Source of the DNA: UTCHB3 sp964625575
Lineage (GTDB): Bacteria; Bacteroidota; Ignavibacteria; Ignavibacteriales; Ignavibacteriaceae
NCBI GenBank assembly: GCA_964625575.1
Contig: CAZVBQ010000001.1
Coordinates: 248,001-312,000, forward strand
Direction: 5' to 3'
Length of the DNA: 64,000 nt
Shown here in pieces: positions 24,276-33,713 of this stretch. How positions within the stretch are numbered: the stretch's first letter is position 1; each line of letters begins with the position of its first letter. A program made the position numbers and the translations under genes. The notes under the pieces were generated by a model, which saw only the letters and a program-made list of their open reading frames with translations, was not told where the DNA came from and searched no databases.

Positions 24276-27043
24276 AACAGAGTAAAGGGTTTTCGATTTC
24301 AAAGCACCTGACCAGGAGATTTATCACCTCCGGATTGTCCATCAGAATGAAGCTTTCTCTGATGATCACTTTGCTGTTTGTCGTGCTTACCACTATCCTC
24401 TTTGTTATCATGGTTTCAACTTCCCAGAAAAGAACCTACGAGGAAGTTTTCAAAGGTGTGAACTCTTTCGCCAGGATGACGGCTCATGGTGTGAAGGCAG
24501 CCACGGATCTTGAACTTAAAGATCAGGTGTTTTCTGTTCTTAAACTCGCATCACAGAACAAGGATGTAATCTACCTCGTTGTAACCGACAGCACCGGAGT
24601 ACCCGTTACGGGTGTAAACACGGAAACAGCCAGGTTATATGGTTTTAGGCAGATCCACGAGAACAAAGACAGGGTTTTTACCGATTCGGTATATTTTCTA
24701 CGGGTCGCGATCGAGAAAGGGAAAAAGAAGAGCGGCAACCTTTTTATCGCCTATTCACTCAAATATGCCAATGACCAGTTGGTCAACGTCCAGATTTATG
24801 GTCTGATCGTCTCGGCTTTCTTTGTGCTATTCGGATTTCTGGGTTCACTTTTTATCGGCAAGATCATCTCTGATCCTGTAACCAAATTGGTTGAATCTTT
24901 CGGAAAGGTTTCATCGGGCGATCTGAAAGTGAGATCTGATATTAAAAGTGGTGATGAAACGGGGAAGCTTAGTGAATCATTCAACGAAATGGTGGAGTCA
25001 CTCGAATTCGCTGTAAATGAACTCGCTACTTCAAACGCGTTGATCAAGGAATCTGAAGAGCTCTACAAAGAGCTTGTGGCTAAACTCCCCGATTTTGTTA
25101 TCCTTCACCGCAACCAGAAGATTTTCCTTGTGAACGAAGCCATTCACGATGTGCTGGGATACGAAACCGATGAGGTTATCGGAAGAAATGTATTTGAGTT
25201 CGTTTCAAGCGAATTCCACTCCGTGGTTGAAGAGAACACGCGAAGAAGACTTTCGGGCGAAGAGATCGAACCGTATGAAATTGAGCTGATCACCAAACAT
25301 GGCGACAGGATCACGGGCGAGATCCGGGGCTCCCAAATTTTTTACCAGCGTGAACTCGCGGTACTGAATGTGATAGTGAATGTTACGGCACGGAAGAAAT
25401 ATGAGCAGCGGTTGAAAGACATTAACACTCTCCTTGAACAGAAGATCGAGGAAAGAACCGCTGAACTCTCAGACGCGGTTAAGAAACTGCAGTGTGAGAT
25501 AGATGAAAGGATAAAAACGGAGAAGAAACTCATTGCATCTGAAGAAAGGGCGCTTGAAGCTTCGCGTCTTAAATCCGAGTTCCTTGCGAACATGAGCCAT
25601 GAGATAAGAACCCCTCTGAACGCGATCCTGGGATTTACAAACCTCCTCGCGCTGAATGTTGATGATCCGAAGTTGAACCATTACGTGGAATCGATCAAAG
25701 GGGGTGGAAAGAACCTGCTCACGCTTATCAATGACATTCTTGATCTTTCAAAAATAGAAGCCGGTAAACTCGACCTCCACCCTGCCCCACTCGATCTAAG
25801 GGCTTTTATAGAGGAGATAAAGAATATTTTTGCATCGAAGATCCAGGAGAAATTGATCATTTTCGAGTTACTGATCTCAGATGACGTGCCGCCCGTTCTG
25901 ATACTCGACGAAGTGAGAACCCGGCAGATTCTTTTCAATCTGATAGGAAATGCCGTTAAATTCACTGACAGCGGAAAAATAACATTGAAAGTTGAAAACC
26001 GGTTCAAGCTGTCTGACAAGAGCAAGATCGACCTGCTTCTCTCGGTTGAAGATACCGGTATTGGTATTCCACATGAATTTCAGAATGAAATCTTTGACTC
26101 ATTCAAGCAGCACACTCACGGTTCTGACCGAAATTACGGTGGAACGGGGCTGGGGCTTTCGATCACCAAACGTTTGGTTGAGATGATGGGTGGCACCATT
26201 TCCGTTGAGAGTGTACCCGGGCAGGGATCAAAATTCTGCGTCATCATTCATGATGTCTCAGCCTCCTCCGTGCGTGAGAAGGTTCCGGAATTGGCAGCGA
26301 TAAACAAGCCGTTTTTCACCTTCTCCGGTAAAAAGATACTTATCGCGGATGACGTTAAAACCAATCGTGAAATGCTGGCTGAACTTTTTATTCCAACCGG
26401 TAGCAAGATATTTTTCGCCGCGAACGGAGAAGAAGCATACCTGTCGGCAAAAACACATAAACCCGACCTCGTTTTTATGGATCTCCGGATGCCGGTGCTT
26501 GACGGCAACCACGCTGCTAAATTGATCCGTGAAGATAAGGAACTTGAAAATACTCACGTTGTCGCGATTACCGCATCCGCGCTCAAGGAGGAGATCGACT
26601 CAAAGTTCCTTCCATTTTTTGAGGGATACATCATTAAACCGGTTGACATTTACAATATCATAAATCTCACTAATTCCCTCCTCGGTGAGTTGCCTTCCCG
26701 GAGTGAATTTGAGAAGAGTAATGCTCCGGAGCGTGAAGACGTTTACCGTTTGAAAGATGGTGTGACCGTGGATGACCTGAATGCGAGGATCGCTCTGTCA
26801 GTCTATCCACTTTATACAAGTGCTGTTAAAAGCAGGCTCATGAGTGATGTTATTGCTTTCGCAGGTGAAGTAAGGGCACTTCATGAATTTTCAGGAGTGG
26901 GGGTTTTACTGGGTTTTGCTGATGAACTTAATTTTGCGGCTAACAGTTTTGATATTGAACTTATTAATAAGAATCTAAACTCATTTCCGTCGTTGATCGA
27001 AGAGATCAGGGACAAGAATATTTCACCACCGGAGGACGCTTAA
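24272..27043 (+). CDS. Hybrid sensor histidine kinase
   Basis: 923 aa with a GTG start, 4-nt overlap with the cyclase gene. Two membrane helices (about 28-50 and 174-196) flank a periplasmic sensor domain of about 120 residues. Then follow HAMP (DPVTKLVESFGKVSSGDL), PAS (about 262-380), a coiled coil, HisKA with the phospho-acceptor His near 441 (NMSHEIRTPLNAILGF), HATPase (DTGIGIP, GGTGLGLSI) and a receiver with Asp near 735 (LVFMDLRMPVLDG). The last 100 residues resemble the helical tail that follows the receiver in many hybrid kinases, but no HPt histidine motif is seen. It probably controls the adjacent receiver-cyclase through phosphotransfer; that pairing is inferred from the overlap. 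Confidence 0.93.
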   Translation: MKQSKGFSISKHLTRRFITSGLSIRMKLSLMITLLFVVLTTILFVIMVSTSQKRTYEEVFKGVNSFARMTAHGVKAATDLELKDQVFSVLKLASQNKDVIYLVVTDSTGVPVTGVNTETARLYGFRQIHENKDRVFTDSVYFLRVAIEKGKKKSGNLFIAYSLKYANDQLVNVQIYGLIVSAFFVLFGFLGSLFIGKIISDPVTKLVESFGKVSSGDLKVRSDIKSGDETGKLSESFNEMVESLEFAVNELATSNALIKESEELYKELVAKLPDFVILHRNQKIFLVNEAIHDVLGYETDEVIGRNVFEFVSSEFHSVVEENTRRRLSGEEIEPYEIELITKHGDRITGEIRGSQIFYQRELAVLNVIVNVTARKKYEQRLKDINTLLEQKIEERTAELSDAVKKLQCEIDERIKTEKKLIASEERALEASRLKSEFLANMSHEIRTPLNAILGFTNLLALNVDDPKLNHYVESIKGGGKNLLTLINDILDLSKIEAGKLDLHPAPLDLRAFIEEIKNIFASKIQEKLIIFELLISDDVPPVLILDEVRTRQILFNLIGNAVKFTDSGKITLKVENRFKLSDKSKIDLLLSVEDTGIGIPHEFQNEIFDSFKQHTHGSDRNYGGTGLGLSITKRLVEMMGGTISVESVPGQGSKFCVIIHDVSASSVREKVPELAAINKPFFTFSGKKILIADDVKTNREMLAELFIPTGSKIFFAANGEEAYLSAKTHKPDLVFMDLRMPVLDGNHAAKLIREDKELENTHVVAITASALKEEIDSKFLPFFEGYIIKPVDIYNIINLTNSLLGELPSRSEFEKSNAPEREDVYRLKDGVTVDDLNARIALSVYPLYTSAVKSRLMSDVIAFAGEVRALHEFSGVGVLLGFADELNFAANSFDIELINKNLNSFPSLIEEIRDKNISPPEDA

Positions 27044-28821
27044 TGTACCGAATCCTGTTATTTTCACTCGTTTTCTCGCTTTTTGTCCAGGCCCAAAGCC
27101 CTGATTCTCCCCTCATCACGAAGGAGGAAGTAGCGGAGCATATAAAATATCTTTCATCCGATGAGCTTGAGGGACGGGCTCCGGGCACCGGAAAAGACCT
27201 GATTGCCGCGAACTATATCAGGAAGTCCCTCGAAGGGAAAGGCGCCAGGTTTCTGTTCGACACTGGTTTTCAGTACTTTGAAGTTACAGGTGGAACCGTG
27301 ATAAGCGATAAGAGCTCCTTCTCTATTGATGGCAAAGCACTTTCTTTCGACAAAGATTTCACCCCCCTCTCAATTTCCTCGAACGGACAGGTTTCGGCAG
27401 GCGTTGTATTTGCCGGTTATGGTTTTTCAATTAATGAGAAGGAAATTACGATCAACAATTTCCCTTCTGATGTGAAAGGCAAGTGGGTTCTCATCCTCCG
27501 GGGAGCTCCCCAGGATGCAAAACCGGCCGACCTTTATGAGAAACATTCTTCCCTTCGCAAGAAGATCATCACCGCGAAAGACAACGGCGCTGCAGGCGTG
27601 ATATTCGTTAATGGTGTCGAATTTGATAAAAACGACAACCTTATCAACCCTTCCCAGGGTTCCGGTGAACCGGATGCGGGTCTCCCCTCCATCAGTGTTA
27701 CACGAAGTGTAGCCAATATGATCCTCAAGCCCACAGGCAAGACCATTGAAGAGCTAGAGCAGGCATTGCTCAAGGATATTAAATCGGTGATAACCCTTGA
27801 TACCAAATCAAATGTGACCGGCTCTCCGGAAGTAACCCGCGCAAAAAAGAAAACACTTAATGTGGTAGCGATGCTTGACGGAAACGATCCGGTGCTAAAG
27901 GATGAATACATAGTTGTTGGCGCCCATTTCGACCACTTGGGATGGGGTGGCCCCGGCTCAGGCTCCAGAAGACCTGACACGATCGCCATTCATAACGGCG
28001 CGGATGATAATGCCTCCGGCACGTCAACGGTTATTGAAATTTTTGAAAAACTGGCCGCAAACAAAGAGAAGCTTAAAAGAAGCGTGATATTCGTCGCTTT
28101 CGGAGCGGAAGAAATGGGATTGCTTGGCTCCCGGTACTTCGTTGAAAATCCGCCTGTAGACCTTAAGAAGATCAAATTGATGCTGAACCTCGACATGGTG
28201 GGCAGGCTCGATGCCAAAACAAAAGTGTTGAGTCTCGGCGGAACCGGCACGGCAGTTGACTTCAATAAATACTTTGACAAGTTCGTGGAAAAAAGCGGGC
28301 TTGATATCAAGAAATCGCCTGAAGGTTACGGCCCCTCTGACCATGCCTCATTCTACTCTAAAGATATACCTGTCTTGTTCTTCTTCACCGGAGTTCATGA
28401 AGATTACCACACGCCATTTGATGACTTCGATAAGATCAATGTGGATGGTGCTGTTCAAGTCGGTGATCTTGCATATGAGATAGCTTTCGATGTCGCGAAC
28501 ACAGATACTCCTCCCGTATTCCAGCTTGCAGGTCCAAAGGAGAAACCAAAGGATGCCCCGACCTACAAGATCTCGCTGGGGATCATGCCTGACATGGCGG
28601 CAAGCGACATTCAAGGGGTAAGAGCGGAAAACGTCATTCCGGGAAGACCTGCCGACAAAGCAGGAATGCAAAAGGGAGATATCATAATCGAAATAAACGG
28701 AAAACCTGTGAAAGATCTTTACGAGTACATGGAAAGACTCGGAGAGCTGAAGAAGGGTGACCTCGTCGATGTGGTTGTTACCCGGGGTGAAGAAAAGATC
28801 ACGCTGAAAGTTCAATTGTAA
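27043..28821 (+). CDS. Exported M28 aminopeptidase with PA and PDZ domains
   Basis: 592 aa. It has a signal peptide (1-18, LFVQAQ), then an M28 zinc peptidase interrupted by a PA domain (about 110-220). Zinc ligands are visible in GAHFDHLGW, NGADDNASG, GAEEMGLLGS, LNLDMVGR and EDYHTPFD. The C-terminal 90 residues form a PDZ domain (VIPGRPADKAGMQKGDIIIE). It would remove N-terminal residues from peptides in the periplasm or outside the cell. Its ATG overlaps the kinase stop (TAATG), so it is the third gene of the signalling operon; a terminator follows. Why a peptidase is coupled to the sensor pair is unclear. Confidence 0.93.
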   Translation: MYRILLFSLVFSLFVQAQSPDSPLITKEEVAEHIKYLSSDELEGRAPGTGKDLIAANYIRKSLEGKGARFLFDTGFQYFEVTGGTVISDKSSFSIDGKALSFDKDFTPLSISSNGQVSAGVVFAGYGFSINEKEITINNFPSDVKGKWVLILRGAPQDAKPADLYEKHSSLRKKIITAKDNGAAGVIFVNGVEFDKNDNLINPSQGSGEPDAGLPSISVTRSVANMILKPTGKTIEELEQALLKDIKSVITLDTKSNVTGSPEVTRAKKKTLNVVAMLDGNDPVLKDEYIVVGAHFDHLGWGGPGSGSRRPDTIAIHNGADDNASGTSTVIEIFEKLAANKEKLKRSVIFVAFGAEEMGLLGSRYFVENPPVDLKKIKLMLNLDMVGRLDAKTKVLSLGGTGTAVDFNKYFDKFVEKSGLDIKKSPEGYGPSDHASFYSKDIPVLFFFTGVHEDYHTPFDDFDKINVDGAVQVGDLAYEIAFDVANTDTPPVFQLAGPKEKPKDAPTYKISLGIMPDMAASDIQGVRAENVIPGRPADKAGMQKGDIIIEINGKPVKDLYEYMERLGELKKGDLVDVVVTRGEEKITLKVQL

Positions 28822-28826
28822 AGCTG

Positions 28827-28860
28827 AAGAGCCCCGGTGAGTATTGCCGGGGCTCTTCTT
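28827..28860 (+). terminator. Terminator of the cyclase-kinase-peptidase operon
   Basis: Stem aagagccccgg at 28827-28837 and ccggggctctt at 28847-28857, with a 9-nt loop and then a weak T-rich stretch. Confidence 0.85.
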
Positions 28861-28864
28861 CATT

Positions 28865-29210
28865 TTTAGAAGGATTAACCGCTTTTTAACTTTTTGCCCC
28901 TGTTTATCAACAACTTATCCACATTTTTGTTGATAACTTAGTTAGCACAACCGGGTGATATAATCAAATCATTTTCATCTTTTTGTCGAAATTTTTTACA
29001 CTTTATCACTTCAATACGACCGGAAATCAGTAAAAAGGGGCGGTTTTCATTTTTTTTTGTTAAATTGCGCTTACTTTAATCAAGAGTATCAGGCCTCGAA
29101 TATTTAGTAGATAAAAGTTATCCACATTTTCCGGCAAGAGAGACGTTATTTTACTTATCTTCGTTATTATTCTGAACTGGTACCGCGCACTTAACCTGAA
29201 GAGCTTGTAG
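28865..29210. other. DnaA-box-rich intergenic region, candidate oriC
   Basis: A gene-free AT-rich stretch of about 346 bp. It holds two perfect consensus DnaA boxes TTATCCACA (28915-28923 and 29118-29126) and two near-consensus TTATCAACA boxes, at 28904-28912 on the plus strand and 28928-28936 on the minus strand. Between them are long T-rich tracts (around 28980-29000 and 29040-29065) that could unwind. Three boxes within 33 bp is well above chance. It could be the chromosomal origin or a DnaA-regulated control region; dnaA itself is not in the window. Confidence 0.5.
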
Positions 29211-32200
29211 ATGTCACATGATCTAATAGCCAGATATCTGGATGAACAGTATGTTATTACCGAACTCCCCTATCTTGAACCGGGTGATGTGGTTGTACTT
29301 TCAGGAGTTAGCTACAAGATAACCGAATCTTGTTATGATCTTTCGATCATACCTGATGGCTTTTACTATAAGGCCTCAAACCCTGCCAATGAGAAGTTTC
29401 TTATTAAATTCCTCTTCAAATTCAAAAATCCATCCTGCGAACCAAAACCGGTCGTTCATGGCGTTCTTCAGGAAATGCATCATTACTCCCTCGCCACGCC
29501 GGTCGAGTTTGCCACGGGAATAAAAAAATACGGTTTCAAGTTTTGTTATGAGATCTATGAAATGCACTCTGATCTCATTCCCTTGGTAAACGTGGACATG
29601 TCTCCCGCAGCGGTGAAGAAGAGTTTTCTGCCCCAGATCAAAAACCTGTTGGAGACCCTTCACGAGAATGACATTTTTCTCCCTTATCTCCACATCTGCA
29701 ACTTTTTTGTGGCACCCGGGCAGAATCCCAAAATTGTTCTCGTGGGGTACGGACACGCTTTGATGAAAAGCAAATATCCGGTGGTGGAGAAATCGCCATT
29801 CAGTCGGACGAACCTTGGGAGATTCTTTTATTCTCCTGAGATTGCCGACGGGCTTTACTCTGAAACCAGTGACTACTATTCTCTCGGAATGATTCTCCTG
29901 CGGCTTTTCTACCCTGAAACCTTCAGTGAGCATATCTATTCGGAATTGCTGCGTAACGGGGAAGAACTCAAACCCTTGATCGATTATAAAACAGAATTGT
30001 ATGAAGTTAACACAATTATTGAGGGGTTAACACTTCATGAAGAACTGAACCGTTTTTCAGCTGCCGAAATTGACGATCTGATCGCCGGGCAGAAGGTTGT
30101 TCCACTTTATTACGGGACATTTTTTATCCTCCGCGACGCCCTTGGCGATGAGAAATTTCACAATATCGGCGATCTCGTAGAGTTTCTCAGGAACCAGGCT
30201 GAAAGATTTCTCACATATATCAGGATTCCTGCGAACTTGAAGGCATTAACCGATTGGTTCAATAACCTTGAGGGCGTTAAAGACATAGCCGGCTTGAAGA
30301 AAAGATTCATCAGGTATCATAGTATCCAAGCTGAGTATTTCATTGAGATCATTCTGCGTCACCTTCTTCCATCGCAGCACATCATCCTGAACGATATCGA
30401 TTTCGACCTGACTGATCTCCAAAGCATTGATCAAACCGTTGCGCTGTTCTTCAGAAACCTTGAGCATAATCATTTCTACTTTAAAGACCATGATCTAAGA
30501 TTTGAACTTTTCCGGTTCCTGGTCGCCTGTAACGAACTTTCAGAATCAGACCCCGTAAAATACACCGCCCTTAAACAGATTCAAGAGAGGGCACTTTCGA
30601 TTCTATCAGTTAATCCTGCAAGCTTTGTCGACTCATTCTCAGGCAGATCATTTCAGATCAATCCGGCCGAGTGGGCGCGTCTTTTCCATGAGTTTATCCC
30701 TCAAAAGTTCTTCCGGTCTTTTGAAGGAACAAAGATACAGAAGATCGAGGATTTCGCATTTTATCTCGCTCAACATCCGGAAGTGCTGAGTGACGAATTC
30801 CATTTCTATGACATGTATAAATTCCTCGCTTGGAATGGATTCGGTGAAATCAAGGGAAAAAGTTACAAGGATCTGGTTTTCGAGATACTGGAAGATAAAG
30901 TTGAGTGTGAAATTGCCATCGCCAGGATAGAAGAAACCGAGCCGGGCCGGTATAAAATGGTTTACTCATACAGGTATTCCCTCACCCGCTATTTTAAGTC
31001 GCTGGGTGAAGAACTCCCTTTCGCCACAGAGATCAAACAGCAGCACATTTTCGTTTTCAAGAAAATGGGATTAAGGTCGACAGGCAAGGTGTTTAAATTA
31101 TTCATGGATCATCTTCAGCATGATCAGGATGTGGAAATCGAGAAGATCGGGGAAGAAACCTCGAAAACGATACATACCCAACTGAACGATGTTCTCAGAA
31201 TCGACATCAGATGGCAGACGATCCTCATCAACCTCTTGATAATTGCCGGTGTTGGGTACACTATTTCCGCGTATGGAATTGATCTCGTATTGGATGAAAA
31301 AACCAGGTGGTATATGAGTCTGATGCCCGGAATCTCTTTCTTCTTGTATCAAATATTTCCATATCTCTCGATATTTTCATTTATGTTGATGCTCCTCTCA
31401 CTTTCGCAGAATTTGAAGCTGGTCGGCTCACTCGCGTTTCTCGCTGTCGCGCTATCCGTGGGTGGCACATGGCTCTCATTCGACAACGCTGTAACAGGGA
31501 TCGATAAAAAGATCGAAATGAAAAGAGCGGTTCTCACTGAATTTTACAAGGGAGGTACAGCTCCATCAAAACCTGACACTATTGTGCCATCTGCAATGGC
31601 CACCCTGTTCGACTATGCCCTGGGCAAATCGAACAGTGATCTTATGCCTCTTGTTGATTACTCCGCTAACGGAGGTGAATTTACACTTAACTCATCAATC
31701 AAGGCTTTCACCAGAAAATTGAGAAAACTTGAAGATGGCTCATACGCGGCAAAGTTTGAACCCGCTTCAAGTGAGTCAGCCCCGGAAAGCAGGGTTGCCT
31801 CCATTCTGATCCCCGACAACAGTGGTTTTCTTAACACAAGCGGATTCTTTTCTTTTAAGTTGAATGTTGAAAATGTAAGGATCAAAGGTGGGCCCGGATC
31901 GGTGTTTGGAATAGCTTTTAACCATTTTTACCTGATAATCACACAAAGCCATGCCAGGTTGGTTGAAAAATCCGCGGCTTCAGAAAGCAACTCAGACGAG
32001 CTGCTTGTGCTGAGCGAAATGAAAAGTTTTAATTACAATATTGAAGCGTCAGGCCAGACTAAGAATGTGGAACCCGCCGGAGTGATTGAAAAAGTATTCA
32101 ATGATAAAGAGATCGCTCGCGGTGAAGTTTCTGTAGGCGATGGTGAGTTTAACCTTGAAGTTTCAGCCCTCTACTCGACCATCTCGGTCAGAATTAACGG

Positions 32201-32567
32201 AAAAGAAGTTATACTTGCAAAAAACAAGAACGGGTTCACCGACCTCGATTATGAACAGTTCAAGCCCACCATCTCTGTTGTATTCGGAGAGAAAAGCTCT
32301 TTTTCTTTCGGCAATATCACGATCAGCACTATAACAGATCCGACCACCGAAAAAAACACTCTTGCGAAAAAGGATCTGTTGTGCAGACCAAAACCCGGTG
32401 CGGTGCTTTACAAGGATGCCGGTCTTTCATCTAAATTTGAAGTGAAATCGGGTGAAAAACTTGATCTAACAATTGTGGATATGACGGCAAAGGCTCTTGA
32501 ATTAAGGACAGCGGACGGAACCACCTTGTTCATTGCCAAAAAGGACATTGATGATATTCTATTTTGA
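29211..32567 (+). CDS. Membrane-bound pseudokinase, large multidomain protein
   Basis: 1118 aa. The first 290 residues follow the Ser/Thr kinase fold: a possible Lys in FLIKFLFKF, a catalytic-loop position near 148-165 (LHENDIFLPYLHICNFFV), a DFG position near 178 and a clear YSPE plus SDYYSLGMILLRLF. The HRD Asp is replaced (LPY) and DFG reads GYG, so both catalytic aspartates are missing. A cytoplasmic middle part (300-660) is unassigned. Then come three or so membrane helices (about 668-763), an extracytoplasmic beta-rich region and a C-terminal SH3-like domain (about 1058-1118). It would be a transmembrane scaffold or signal receiver without kinase activity. Single gene downstream of the DnaA-box region. 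Confidence 0.75.
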   Translation: MSHDLIARYLDEQYVITELPYLEPGDVVVLSGVSYKITESCYDLSIIPDGFYYKASNPANEKFLIKFLFKFKNPSCEPKPVVHGVLQEMHHYSLATPVEFATGIKKYGFKFCYEIYEMHSDLIPLVNVDMSPAAVKKSFLPQIKNLLETLHENDIFLPYLHICNFFVAPGQNPKIVLVGYGHALMKSKYPVVEKSPFSRTNLGRFFYSPEIADGLYSETSDYYSLGMILLRLFYPETFSEHIYSELLRNGEELKPLIDYKTELYEVNTIIEGLTLHEELNRFSAAEIDDLIAGQKVVPLYYGTFFILRDALGDEKFHNIGDLVEFLRNQAERFLTYIRIPANLKALTDWFNNLEGVKDIAGLKKRFIRYHSIQAEYFIEIILRHLLPSQHIILNDIDFDLTDLQSIDQTVALFFRNLEHNHFYFKDHDLRFELFRFLVACNELSESDPVKYTALKQIQERALSILSVNPASFVDSFSGRSFQINPAEWARLFHEFIPQKFFRSFEGTKIQKIEDFAFYLAQHPEVLSDEFHFYDMYKFLAWNGFGEIKGKSYKDLVFEILEDKVECEIAIARIEETEPGRYKMVYSYRYSLTRYFKSLGEELPFATEIKQQHIFVFKKMGLRSTGKVFKLFMDHLQHDQDVEIEKIGEETSKTIHTQLNDVLRIDIRWQTILINLLIIAGVGYTISAYGIDLVLDEKTRWYMSLMPGISFFLYQIFPYLSIFSFMLMLLSLSQNLKLVGSLAFLAVALSVGGTWLSFDNAVTGIDKKIEMKRAVLTEFYKGGTAPSKPDTIVPSAMATLFDYALGKSNSDLMPLVDYSANGGEFTLNSSIKAFTRKLRKLEDGSYAAKFEPASSESAPESRVASILIPDNSGFLNTSGFFSFKLNVENVRIKGGPGSVFGIAFNHFYLIITQSHARLVEKSAASESNSDELLVLSEMKSFNYNIEASGQTKNVEPAGVIEKVFNDKEIARGEVSVGDGEFNLEVSALYSTISVRINGKEVILAKNKNGFTDLDYEQFKPTISVVFGEKSSFSFGNITISTITDPTTEKNTLAKKDLLCRPKPGAVLYKDAGLSSKFEVKSGEKLDLTIVDMTAKALELRTADGTTLFIAKKDIDDILF

Positions 32568-33713
32568 TCACTCACCGGAGTATCCCGTAAGCTCAACATA
32601 GCCCTTCCCTGCTATTTTTGAACCGTTGGAAACCTTTTCCACGTCGATGGCGCCCTCGTAATAACGGATCGAGAACCGGTGCTCCTGTTTTTTCATTGTC
32701 GTCTTCACCCCAAATATTGTGTTTAACGGAATAACCTCGATCTTCCATGAGGCAGGATACTTTGTGCTGTTAACTGTGTTGAAATCCAGAGTTGACAGTT
32801 TCAAATCCCCATCACGCAACACCCTGTATGATCCGTCGGCATAAACCAGGCTCCCCTTCTGAAAATTGGTATTCCCCTTAGCATCACGCAGCCTGAAATA
32901 CATCAGCTCAGTGTTATCATCAAGTTGCAACGCGAACCAGTCCCAACCTTTTTGATCTTCATCAAGCGCGCTGGTTGACCACTCCCGGTCCATCCATGAG
33001 TCACCTTTCAGCTCATTTTTTTCACCACCCGTTCTAAACACGGCTTTGGTTGCCAACCGGGTGTAAGAATAATAGTAGGATGCATTTCCCGGTTTGTTCG
33101 ATTTAGCGCTCAACCCTTTGTTCCCCTGAAGTACCGCGGGCTTGCTTGGCAGGAGTTCAAGTTCAAGCTCCAGGCCCTTCTTTTTCGCTGATATTTTCAT
33201 TACGGGCATGGCAGGATCTCTTGAAAAATCATATTTCAAAACCACGCTCCCAGCGAAGACAGTTGAACTGTCAATCTTGCTTCCCGCGAGACCGTTCGCG
33301 CCCCTCGCGAAACTCTCAAACGAGTAAAATTTTCCCGAGGAAATGTCACTGACCCCGATATGCGCGGAATAAACCGCGGAAGCTGAAAAACCGGTCGTAT
33401 CCTCCGTAACCACGGGGTAGATCCCGTTTCTGAAGATCGTAACCTGATAGCCGAACCTTCTTCCTTCACGCGTGAAAAGATTACCGGTGAAATACCACCA
33501 TTCTGTTCTATATGCGGGGTGAGCGAAATGATCACGCGGGAATCTGAACTCTATTACAGAATCGGCTTTGTTAAATCCATTTTCCGCGCCCGACATAACC
33601 GAGGATACAGTAATTCCGGTGGTTTCCTCCTCTCTAACTTCACCGGTCATTATCAAAACCACGGCACCAGAAAGAAGAATTAGCGCGCCCAATGAAATGA
33701 GTAGTAATCTCAT
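32568..33713 (-). CDS. Lipocalin-like AttH/CrtC-family secreted protein
   Basis: 381 aa with an N-terminal membrane or signal segment (about 4-25). It then matches the predicted secreted hydrolase family related to carotenoid 1,2-hydratase and AttH: FPRDHFAHPAYRTEWWYFTG near the start, YQVTIFRNG, and the conserved DSWMDREWSTSALDEDQKGW block followed by DWFALQL. In attEFGH-type loci such proteins are encoded beside an ABC ATPase and FtsX-like permeases, as here. Its start overlaps the end of the broken permease by 1 nt. The substrate is unknown, probably a lipid or other hydrophobic compound. CrtC activity itself is unlikely, as no carotenoid gene is present. Confidence 0.85.
   Translation of the reverse strand: MRLLLISLGALILLSGAVVLIMTGEVREEETTGITVSSVMSGAENGFNKADSVIEFRFPRDHFAHPAYRTEWWYFTGNLFTREGRRFGYQVTIFRNGIYPVVTEDTTGFSASAVYSAHIGVSDISSGKFYSFESFARGANGLAGSKIDSSTVFAGSVVLKYDFSRDPAMPVMKISAKKKGLELELELLPSKPAVLQGNKGLSAKSNKPGNASYYYSYTRLATKAVFRTGGEKNELKGDSWMDREWSTSALDEDQKGWDWFALQLDDNTELMYFRLRDAKGNTNFQKGSLVYADGSYRVLRDGDLKLSTLDFNTVNSTKYPASWKIEVIPLNTIFGVKTTMKKQEHRFSIRYYEGAIDVEKVSNGSKIAGKGYVELTGYSGE

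Noticed and set aside
32568..33713. Carotenoid 1,2-hydratase as the actual function.
   Set aside because: The fold family matches, but the protein is exported and sits with an ABC ATPase and permease as in AttH loci, with no carotenoid pathway gene in the window.
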